Origin: Cyanobacteria bacterium OH_CBrB_359
GTDB taxonomy: Bacteria; Cyanobacteriota; Vampirovibrionia; Gastranaerophilales; Gastranaerophilaceae
Direction: 5' to 3'
Length of the DNA: 64,000 nucleotides
NCBI GenBank assembly: GCA_023433065.1
Contig: JAEZET010000004.1
Location: 310,001-374,000 of the forward strand
A model generated the notes under the pieces. It saw only the letters and a list, made by a program, of their open reading frames with translations. It was not told the DNA's origin and ran no database searches. How positions within the stretch are numbered: position 1 is the stretch's first letter; the number at the start of each line of letters is the position of its first letter. The position numbers were made by a program, and so were the translations under genes. Shown here one piece after another: positions 42,670 to 50,247 of this stretch.

Positions 42670-45045
42670 TTAAATAAACAGATTCGAATTTGATTTGTTG
42701 GCTTCTGATATATATTTAGCGACTCCTGCAATTTCTATACCATCTATGAGCTCTTCAGGCCTTATTCCCATAACGTCCATTGACATGTTGCAGGCAATTA
42801 ATTTGACTCCGTTAAATTGTGCTGCCTCAATCAATTCTTTCAGCGTCAGTATATTTTTCTTCTTCATTACAGATTTCATTAATATAGTGCCTATCCCGCC
42901 CATATTCATTTTTGAAAGAGTCAGCTGTTCACTTCCTCTTGGCATAATCATAGAGAACATTTTGTCTATGAATTCTTTTCTGACATTGATGTATTGAGCT
43001 TTTCTAAGTATATTAAGTCCCCAGAATGTGAAAAACATTACAGTCGGTTTTTCGCTTACAGCTGCGCCATTAGCTATAATAAATGAGGCAAGAGCTTTAT
43101 CAAGGTCATTTGAAAATACAATTATGGTTTGGCCGTTAACTTGGGTTTGAGTAGGTTGGAATGTTGCTGTTGATTTTTGAATTAATGCTTTTATCATTTT
43201 ATTTTCTTTTGTTATATCTAAGAGAGAGTTTCCTGTTGATTCACACCAGCTTTTCACATCTGATTTAAAGCCTTCATCAATTGTATAAATCTCAACCATA
43301 TCACCGTCATTAATTTCATTAATTTTTTCTGACAGTTTCATAATCGGGCCTGGACACTGTATTGAGCAAGCATCAATTTTTACGGTTTGTGTTTTCTCTA
43401 CATCTCTTATTTTTTGTTTATCGCTGATTGTTATACCTTTATTATTTTTTATTATTTCTTTATAGAGCATTATCCCTCCGGCAAGGCTATAAATATTTTT
43501 ATACCCGTTTTGTTGCAAAACCTTGTAGGACAGGTAGCTTGTAAACCCTTTGCTACAGAATAAAACTACTTTTTTGTCTTTAGGAATCTCATTTAACCTC
43601 TCTCTGAGTTTTTCTTGCGGGATATTCACAGCTCCTTCAATTGTATTTAATTTGTAAAGCTTTTCAGGTCTTACGTCAATGAGGTAAGCATCTTCAAGGT
43701 CATCGAAAAATGCGGGCTTTAGCATCCCCTTTAATATGTTATCTGCGTTCATTCCAAGGAGATTAATCGGGTCTTTTGCCGATGAATATGGAGGCGCATA
43801 GCATAGTTCGCTGTCTAACAGGTCTTGTATTGTTCCGTTTAGTCTCATTATAGATGAAATTAAATCTATTCTTTTATCAACTCCTTCATATCCTGTTGCC
43901 TGTGCGCCCAAGATTTTACCGTTATTAGTAAACAAAAGCTTAATTAAAATAGGAAAACTGTTTGGATAATAACCTGCATGAGAATTACCCCATATAAAAG
44001 TTTTTTTGTAGTCTATTCCTTTTTTAATCAATTGTTTTTCATTATTTCCGGAGCTTGCAATGGTTATGTCGAAGACTTTTACTATAGCTGTTCCCTGAGT
44101 ATTTTTATATGTTGAATTTAGTCCTTTTATATTATCAGCAATGATTCTACCTTGTCTGTTTGCGGGACCTGCAAGCGGAATAAGTGTTTTTGCTTGTGAA
44201 ACAAAGTCGTTAATTTCAACACTGTCTCCTGCAGCAAAAATATTTTCATCTGAAGTCTGCAGATATTCATTTACAAGAATTCCGCCGTTCTCACCTATTT
44301 TAAGCCCTGCTTCTTTTGCCGCCCAAACTTCAGGCTTAACACCTATTGCTATTATTGCTATATCATATTCAACTTGTCTTTCGGAATTAAGCATCACATA
44401 CTTATCTGCAAATTCTTTAACACCGTCTGATAAAATTATTTCTACACCATTATCTCTAAGCTGGTTTTGAGCAAATGCCGCTATTTCTTTGTCCAACGGG
44501 GCTAAAATTTGACCGGAAAGCTCTATTATAGAAGTTTTTAATCCCAAGATGGCAAAATTTTCAGCCATTTCAACTCCTATAAATCCGCCTCCTACTACAA
44601 CTGCTTTTTTGCAGTTATTTTCTTTTATAAATCCTTTAATTTTATCAGCATCTTCTAATGTTCTGACGGTAAAAATATTATGGTTATTAATGCCTTTTAT
44701 TGGAGGTTTTATGGGGTTTGCTCCAAGCGTCAGAACTAATTTGTCATAACTTATTACGTCTTCATGATTTACGGTTACGGTTTTTTTAGTTCTATCTATT
44801 GCACTAACCTCAGAAAACAGCTTTACATCAATGTTAAAGAGTTTTTTAAATGTTTCGGGTTTTGATACAAGCATTTTATCCCGTTCATTTATAATATCAG
44901 AGCAATAATAGGGAAGACCGCAGTTTGCTATTGAAATTTCCCCCGTTTTCTCAAGTATTATGATTTCGGCATTTTCATCAAGTCTTCTTAACCTTGCCGC
45001 ACAGCTTGCACCTGCTGCTCCGCCACCTACTATTATTATCTTCAT
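42670..45045 (-). CDS. CoA-disulfide reductase-like flavoenzyme fused to rhodanese, TusA and DsrE-like domains
   Basis: Four domains in one 791-residue chain. (1) Residues about 1-440: FAD/NAD(P) disulfide reductase with GGGAAGASCAARL and the redox Cys C42 in ANCGLPYY, as in CoA-disulfide/persulfide reductases. (2) About 450-550: rhodanese with the active loop FCSKGFTSY. (3) About 565-640: TusA-like with C-P-G-P. (4) About 650-791: DsrE/F-like with CNMSMDVMG. It probably moves sulfane sulfur from polysulfide or CoA-persulfide to carriers in the cytoplasm. The four-domain order is known from other anaerobes. A 46-base palindrome lies upstream, and a likely ArsR regulator is 1 kb away. Confidence 0.9.
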   Translation of the reverse strand: MKIIIVGGGAAGASCAARLRRLDENAEIIILEKTGEISIANCGLPYYCSDIINERDKMLVSKPETFKKLFNIDVKLFSEVSAIDRTKKTVTVNHEDVISYDKLVLTLGANPIKPPIKGINNHNIFTVRTLEDADKIKGFIKENNCKKAVVVGGGFIGVEMAENFAILGLKTSIIELSGQILAPLDKEIAAFAQNQLRDNGVEIILSDGVKEFADKYVMLNSERQVEYDIAIIAIGVKPEVWAAKEAGLKIGENGGILVNEYLQTSDENIFAAGDSVEINDFVSQAKTLIPLAGPANRQGRIIADNIKGLNSTYKNTQGTAIVKVFDITIASSGNNEKQLIKKGIDYKKTFIWGNSHAGYYPNSFPILIKLLFTNNGKILGAQATGYEGVDKRIDLISSIMRLNGTIQDLLDSELCYAPPYSSAKDPINLLGMNADNILKGMLKPAFFDDLEDAYLIDVRPEKLYKLNTIEGAVNIPQEKLRERLNEIPKDKKVVLFCSKGFTSYLSYKVLQQNGYKNIYSLAGGIMLYKEIIKNNKGITISDKQKIRDVEKTQTVKIDACSIQCPGPIMKLSEKINEINDGDMVEIYTIDEGFKSDVKSWCESTGNSLLDITKENKMIKALIQKSTATFQPTQTQVNGQTIIVFSNDLDKALASFIIANGAAVSEKPTVMFFTFWGLNILRKAQYINVRKEFIDKMFSMIMPRGSEQLTLSKMNMGGIGTILMKSVMKKKNILTLKELIEAAQFNGVKLIACNMSMDVMGIRPEELIDGIEIAGVAKYISEANKSNSNLFI

Positions 45046-45083
45046 ATTTCAATTCTCCATTAACTTTGATATTATAACATTTC

Positions 45084-45129
45084 TTGATATATATTTATAT
45101 TATTATATAATAATATAAATATATATCAA
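45084..45129. promoter_or_regulatory. 46-base perfect palindrome between the sulfur enzyme and the methyltransferase
   Basis: The sequence from TTGATATATATTTATATT... to ...AATATAAATATATATCAA is an exact inverted repeat of 23+23 bases with no spacer. It lies between two divergent start codons (45045 on minus, 45171 on plus) and contains TATAAT on both strands, so it may hold both -10 boxes and an operator. Its TATATATTTATAT half resembles the dyad upstream of the ArsR gene (46371-46398). Confidence 0.7.
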
Positions 45130-45170
45130 TAGCCAATTAAATGATTTTTAGATAAAATAAAAAAAGGGGG

Positions 45171-46076
45171 ATGAAATTGAACGGAAAAAATCCTAAATGT
45201 TTAATTTGTAATGGCTCAAATGTAAAATCTTTTGAGGCACTGACAAGCGGTTTTATTACAGAGAGAATGTATAGCGGAGCCGAACAGCAAACAAAGCTGT
45301 TTCATTGCTTGGATTGCGGGTTTGCTTATTATGAGTTAAGACCGGACAAGACTGATATGGATAAACTATATAAAGGTTACAGAAACAGTGATTATCAAAA
45401 GCAGAGACAAAAATACGACTGTTGGTACAATGAAAAAATCAATTCTGCTATAGGAAATAATCCAGTTGAAGTAAAGACAAGGAAATCCAATCTTTCTGAT
45501 ATTTTAGAAAAAAATATTGAAATAAACAATATTAAAACGATTCTGGATTTTGGCGGAGACAAAGGTCAGTATATTCCTGATTTGTCTAGAAATACCCAAA
45601 AATTTGTTTACGATATATCAGGAGTCAGGACTCTTGAAAATATTGAGAAAATAAGTGATTTTGATTTCTTGAAAAATTATTCTTTTGACTTAATTATGTG
45701 TAACCATGTTCTCGAACATCTTTCAGAACCTGAGAAAACAATTGAGGACTTAAAAGTTTTTTTGAATCCGACAGGTTATATTTATCTGGAATTGCCTTTT
45801 GATTCGCCGTTTTATAAGAAGAAGTTTTCAAATTTAAAATTTTTATTTAATAAATATTTTAAATGGTCAGATATATTTAAGCATTATTTAAATATGCGAA
45901 AAGGTGCAAAATATTTTCATATGCAAGAGCATATAAATTTTTTCACACAGGAATCAATTGAGATTATGTTAAAATTTCTTGGTTTTAATGTCATATCAAA
46001 CGAAATCAGAAACATAGACTGCGGTTGGCAAAAATCTGATTTTATTTGTGTATTGGCTAAGATGAAAAATGACTAA
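45171..46076 (+). CDS. SAM-dependent methyltransferase with N-terminal Cys4 zinc site
   Basis: Residues 10-13 (CLIC) and 46-49 (CLDC) form a likely zinc site, as in methyltransferases that act on sugar or small-molecule substrates. The SAM motif I is ILDFGGDKGQY (about 124-134), a variant of DxGxGxG. Later come FDLIMCNHVLEHL (about 179-191), in which H-V-L-E-H-L is a class I hallmark, and LELPFDSP. The 301 residues end against the convergent ArsR gene. A GGGGG lies directly at the ATG, so a TTG at 45177 would have better spacing. The target is not known. The gene diverges from the sulfur-enzyme gene over the 46-base palindrome. Confidence 0.78.
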   Translation: MKLNGKNPKCLICNGSNVKSFEALTSGFITERMYSGAEQQTKLFHCLDCGFAYYELRPDKTDMDKLYKGYRNSDYQKQRQKYDCWYNEKINSAIGNNPVEVKTRKSNLSDILEKNIEINNIKTILDFGGDKGQYIPDLSRNTQKFVYDISGVRTLENIEKISDFDFLKNYSFDLIMCNHVLEHLSEPEKTIEDLKVFLNPTGYIYLELPFDSPFYKKKFSNLKFLFNKYFKWSDIFKHYLNMRKGAKYFHMQEHINFFTQESIEIMLKFLGFNVISNEIRNIDCGWQKSDFICVLAKMKND

Positions 46077-46348
46077 GAAATTTCCAGAGATGCAATAATT
46101 TTTCTTACTGTATCATTTGTGACCTTGTAGCATATTTGGTTACCTTTTCTGAAACCTTCAATAATTCCTGCATTTTTTAAAATAGCCAGATGCTGGGAAA
46201 CGTTGGGCTGAGGAATGTTTAATTTTTCAGCCATTTTTGTTACATTGCACTCATTGTGGCTGATTAGTCCTATCACCATATTCAGTCTGGGTTTACAGGA
46301 TAATGCTTTGAAAATTTCAACTAATTCATCTCTGTTATCTTTAATCAT
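46073..46348 (-). CDS. ArsR/SmtB-family transcriptional repressor, probably sulfur-sensing
   Basis: The ATG at 46348 (MIKDNRDELVEIFKALSC) is preferred over 46390, because the latter lies inside the operator dyad. The 91 residues are a compact winged helix: FKALSCKPRLNMVIGL, then NECNVTKMAEKLNIPQPNVSQHLAILKNAGII (recognition helix). C18, C34 and a Cys in QICYKV are present. Persulfide-sensing members (SqrR/BigR) use a pair of Cys, one in the region of C34, but the match is only partial. Its likely targets are itself and the rhodanese-fusion gene, since both have similar dyads. The end overlaps the methyltransferase gene. Confidence 0.8.
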   Translation of the reverse strand: MIKDNRDELVEIFKALSCKPRLNMVIGLISHNECNVTKMAEKLNIPQPNVSQHLAILKNAGIIEGFRKGNQICYKVTNDTVRKIIASLEIS

Positions 46349-46370
46349 ATTTACTCTATCTTTAAAATTT

Positions 46371-46398
46371 AAGTATATATTTATATTCATATATACTT
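46371..46398. promoter_or_regulatory. Inverted repeat upstream of the ArsR-family gene
   Basis: AAGTATATAT (46371-46380) and ATATATACTT (46389-46398) are exact reverse complements around an eight-base spacer TTATATTC. They lie 23-50 bases before the ArsR start on the minus strand. The half-site and its flank (TATATATTTATAT) are shared with the 46-base palindrome at 45084-45129, which suggests one regulator for both. Confidence 0.6.
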
Positions 46399-46572
46399 TA
46401 ACAGCTTTTTGGAGATTTTGTCAATCAGCTTTATTCAATAAACTAGTAAGAAAACTAGCCATATCGGGATTTATTAATATTATAAAGAGAATTATAACTA
46501 ATAGTATTATTTGTACATTTTTTTGGGGGGATACTTACTACTGAATAATTCTTATTTTAGAGAGAAAATAAT

Positions 46573-49500
46573 ATGTTAAATGATAATAAAAATCATAATT
46601 TAACTGATCTTATCGACTTAGATTTTTTGCAAAAATTTCAGGACAGTTTTTCTGCAGCTACCGGTTTTGCGAGTGTAACGGTTGATACTAAGGGACCTGT
46701 AACTACTCCCAGCAACTTTACGAATTTTTGTGAAAAATTTACAAGAAAAAGTGAATTAGGGGGGAAAAGATGTAATCAATCTGATATGTCGGCTGGGAAA
46801 ATTGCAGCTGAAAAGGGAGAGCCTGTTATATATAAATGTCATGCGGGCTTAACTGATTTTGCTGTTCCAATAATGTTAGACGGAGAACATATAGGTTCGA
46901 TTTTAGGAGGACAAACTCTTTCAAATCCTCCAAATAAAGAGTATTATAACAAATTAGCTGATTTATTCGGCTTAGATAAAGAAGAATATTTTAAAGCTGC
47001 ACAGGATTTGAAACAAATTCCAAAGGAAAATGTCAAAGCGGCCGCTGACTTACTTTCTCTGGTTGCTAATTCATTATCTGAAATAGCACTTAAAAATTAT
47101 AAGTTGATTAAAAAAAATGAAGAGCAGGAATTATATAAAAAAATCACCGAAGCAATAAGAAATACTTTGGATATTGCTGTTGTTAAAACCAGCATAGTTA
47201 ATACAATCGGTGAAACAATGCAGGCAGACAGATGCTTTATAATTGATTATGATGAAAAAGAAAATAAATTTTTGCCCATAAAAAGTGAATATTTATCATC
47301 TCCGGAGGTTTTGTCAGTAAGAGGTTTTGTTCCTGAACGCGATATACCTAATTATGTGGAGATATTAAAAAAAGGAGAAGCATTACTGATTAACAATAAA
47401 AAATTTTATATAGATGATAAAAAACGGAATTATGCAAAAGAAATTGAAGTAATTGAAAAATACGAAGTGTATTCTTCCTATGCTATGCCTCTGTTTTATA
47501 ATGACGAATTTTTGGGTTCTCTCACCATACAGTACGTGAAAGAACATATTATAACACTTGAAGAAATAAATTTAATAAAGCTTGTAGGAGCTCAAATCGC
47601 AATCGCCCTGCACCAAGCAAACCTGTTTCAAAAACTCAGCCAAATCAGCGAAAACCAAAAGGCAATATTAAATAATATGCCTTTTATGGCATGGTTAAAA
47701 GATCTTGATAGTAATTACGTTGCTGTTAACAATGTATTTGCTGAAGGCTTTGGTATATCGCCCGAGTTGATGATAGGTAAAAATGATTTTGAATTTTTTC
47801 CGGAAGTACATGCCAAATCTTATAGAGCCGCAGATATTACTGTTATTGAAGGAAAAAAAACAATACAGTTTGAAGAGCCTATAAAAATTCATGGCGAAGA
47901 AAGATATCACATGACTTTCAAGAGTCCTGTTTATGATAGCAACAGGAATGTTGTCGGTACTGTGGGCATGTCAAGAGATGTAACTGAAGAAAAAGAAGCA
48001 CAGATGGAACTGTTAGCCCGACAGGAAAAAATTGTTAAAGCCAGAGAAAGAGAAAAACTTTATATTAATATTCTGGAAAAAATAAGGACAACCCTTGATT
48101 TTCACGAGCTTAAAAAGATTATTGTGGAAATAGTAGGCAAAACGTTTGATGCGGATAGGTGTATTATCATTGAATATGATGCGGAAAATCAAAAATATTT
48201 TGATGTCGAAAATGAATATCTTTCTTCTCCTGATATAAGAAGCTATGTCGGAATTGATGTTAATATGTTATATCCCGGTTTTAATCAGGCTATTCAAAAA
48301 GGTAAAGCAGTGATTATTGATGCCGGAGAAATTTCTATTGAGAATGAAACTCAAAATAGTTTTGTAAAAGATAAAGAATCTTTAAAAAGCTATAAAGTAC
48401 ATTCTGCCTTTGCATTGCCTTTATTTTATTATAATGATTTTTTAGGAATTCTTGTAGTCCAATATGTAAAAAAAGATTATATAATCAATGATGAAGATTT
48501 AAGCTTAGGGTCAATTATAGCCGGACAGGTTGCTATAGCAATATATCAAAGTAGTTTATATAAAATTACTCAAATGCAGGCCGAAAGAGAAAGAATTAAC
48601 AGGGCACTTGTTGAAATTTTGAGAAGTACTTTGGATAAGCCTACAATCAAGAAGCTTTTTGTTGATAATTTTGGTAAATATTTTAAGGCAAATAGAGTTT
48701 TGATATCAGAGTATGATCATAAAACCAACAAATTTTTACCTATCGATGAAGAGGCAGAGTATTTATCTTCAAATCAGGAAAAGAGCTTTGTGGGTTATGA
48801 TTGGTCTAAAACCGAAGCCGATGAGTTTGTGGAACTTTTGTTAAATAAAAGAGAAATTAATATATATGACTGGAATGAATATATCAAAGAACATGAAAGA
48901 AGCAATGATTTTAAAAATTTGTTTCAAAATTCAGGCGTTAAATCCAGTTATAATATCCCGATTTTTTATCAGGAAAAACTTATGGGATTCTTTTGCATTG
49001 AATTTACCCGGAAAGTTGTCAGGCTTTCAAACGAAGATATCAACAGAATAAGAAATATATCTGCTCAGGCCGGAATTGCTCTTTATCAAGCTGAATTATT
49101 CAGAAAAGCTCAGGAGTCGTCTGTTTCCAAGGGCGACTTTATTGCAGATATTTCAACTGAGCTCCAAACCCCTTTGGATGATATTATGGAATTTTCTGAT
49201 ATTGTTAAAAAGCAGGAGCTTAACTGCGAAAGTAAGCTTGAGTATGCGGATAAAATTATTAGGCGTGGGCATGAAATTTATGACTTGAAAAATAACATTT
49301 TGATTCTTTCTCAAATTGAAGAAGAAGATTTTACCCTGAGTTATGAGCAAGTTGATTTAAATAACATATTTTACGAGTTAAAAGGTTCTCTGGAACAGTT
49401 TACCTCTAATAGAAATATCAATATAAATATTTATTCGGAAGTGTATAATTTAAATGCAGATAAAAACAGGTTAAGGCAGCTTTTATATAATATACTAAAA

Positions 49501-49794
49501 TCTGTCCTGAAACTCGTTATTTCAGATTTAAATATAGATTTGATCTCTAAATATGAAGAAGATAAACCGGTAATTCAAATAAATTTAACAGGCGATAATC
49601 TTGATATTGAAATCAAAAACAGAATTTTTTCAACGTTAAAGGAAATTGATACATATTATCCCAGAAAGAGAAAAGGAATTGGATTGGGGCTGTCTTTAAG
49701 TGAAAAACTTGTAAAATTGCATAATGCTTTAATACTGGTAGAATCAATTACAAATAGCGATACTTCTTTAAAGATTATATTTCCCTCTAATTGA
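46573..49794 (+). CDS. Multi-domain sensor (PocR-GAF-PAS-GAF-GAF) with degenerate histidine-kinase end
   Basis: The 1073-residue protein has no membrane helix. The order is a PocR ligand-binding domain (about 12-175, with FCEKFTRKSELGGKRC and a later CHAGL), then GAF (185-345), PAS (355-475), GAF (490-660) and GAF (670-835); the GAF copies share DRCFIIDYD-type and EYLSS segments. The kinase-like end has lost key residues: the H box reads DISTELQTPL, so the phospho-His is T862; the N box has S977 for Asn; the G1 box DxGxG is replaced by GDNLDI. The G2 box KGIGLGL remains. It probably senses and transmits without autophosphorylation, or binds another kinase. Confidence 0.85.
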   Translation: MLNDNKNHNLTDLIDLDFLQKFQDSFSAATGFASVTVDTKGPVTTPSNFTNFCEKFTRKSELGGKRCNQSDMSAGKIAAEKGEPVIYKCHAGLTDFAVPIMLDGEHIGSILGGQTLSNPPNKEYYNKLADLFGLDKEEYFKAAQDLKQIPKENVKAAADLLSLVANSLSEIALKNYKLIKKNEEQELYKKITEAIRNTLDIAVVKTSIVNTIGETMQADRCFIIDYDEKENKFLPIKSEYLSSPEVLSVRGFVPERDIPNYVEILKKGEALLINNKKFYIDDKKRNYAKEIEVIEKYEVYSSYAMPLFYNDEFLGSLTIQYVKEHIITLEEINLIKLVGAQIAIALHQANLFQKLSQISENQKAILNNMPFMAWLKDLDSNYVAVNNVFAEGFGISPELMIGKNDFEFFPEVHAKSYRAADITVIEGKKTIQFEEPIKIHGEERYHMTFKSPVYDSNRNVVGTVGMSRDVTEEKEAQMELLARQEKIVKAREREKLYINILEKIRTTLDFHELKKIIVEIVGKTFDADRCIIIEYDAENQKYFDVENEYLSSPDIRSYVGIDVNMLYPGFNQAIQKGKAVIIDAGEISIENETQNSFVKDKESLKSYKVHSAFALPLFYYNDFLGILVVQYVKKDYIINDEDLSLGSIIAGQVAIAIYQSSLYKITQMQAERERINRALVEILRSTLDKPTIKKLFVDNFGKYFKANRVLISEYDHKTNKFLPIDEEAEYLSSNQEKSFVGYDWSKTEADEFVELLLNKREINIYDWNEYIKEHERSNDFKNLFQNSGVKSSYNIPIFYQEKLMGFFCIEFTRKVVRLSNEDINRIRNISAQAGIALYQAELFRKAQESSVSKGDFIADISTELQTPLDDIMEFSDIVKKQELNCESKLEYADKIIRRGHEIYDLKNNILILSQIEEEDFTLSYEQVDLNNIFYELKGSLEQFTSNRNININIYSEVYNLNADKNRLRQLLYNILKSVLKLVISDLNIDLISKYEEDKPVIQINLTGDNLDIEIKNRIFSTLKEIDTYYPRKRKGIGLGLSLSEKLVKLHNALILVESITNSDTSLKIIFPSN

Positions 49795-50164
49795 ATAATG
49801 AAGGATTAACTATAGTTACAGAACCTCCGATTATTTTCCAGGAGTTATCAATTCTTTTCCAAAAGCGAATATATCTATATACTCCCGAGATAGAAATATC
49901 ATTTATATTGCCTTCAATATTCATTTTAACGGATACTATTGCTTCATCATCAAACAGTTTAATTAGTTGCTCTGAGGGTTCCAATATGGATATTTTTTGT
50001 ATTTTATTTTTATAAATGTTAATGTCAATTTCTTTTGTGGCAGGGCTTCCGTCTGGTGCTATAAATACAAGGTCATCATGAATCAGTCTTTCAAGAACTA
50101 CAACATCATTATTGAGCATTGCTTGTCTTAGTTCTTCTTCGCATTTAATTATTTCATTTTTCAT
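49787..50164 (-). CDS. NTF2-like / SnoaL-type small protein
   Basis: The ATG at 50164 gives 125 residues; another in-frame ATG lies three codons earlier (50173). The chain follows the cone-shaped NTF2-like fold: an N-terminal helix with EELRQAMLNNDVVVLERLIHDDLVFIAPDG (the 'l..al...D...l..l..dd.....p.g' pattern of DUF4440 proteins), strands with SGVYRYIRFWKRIDNSWKIIGG near the end. Such proteins are often small-molecule-binding or polyketide-type isomerase-like, and no active site is evident. It overlaps the end of the sensor gene by eight bases and follows the MlaA-hydrolase gene by 84 bases on the same strand. Confidence 0.65.
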   Translation of the reverse strand: MKNEIIKCEEELRQAMLNNDVVVLERLIHDDLVFIAPDGSPATKEIDINIYKNKIQKISILEPSEQLIKLFDDEAIVSVKMNIEGNINDISISGVYRYIRFWKRIDNSWKIIGGSVTIVNPSLFN

Positions 50165-50247
50165 ATACAACATTCAATTTTTTTTACTATTTAATAATGA
50201 TTATAAATGATTTTAGCTTGTGTAACAAATAAAAAATTGTTATATAT

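Noticed and set aside
46215..46544. 109-codon plus-strand frame opposite the ArsR gene
   Set aside because: It runs antisense through the winged-helix gene and into the operator; no ribosome binding site.
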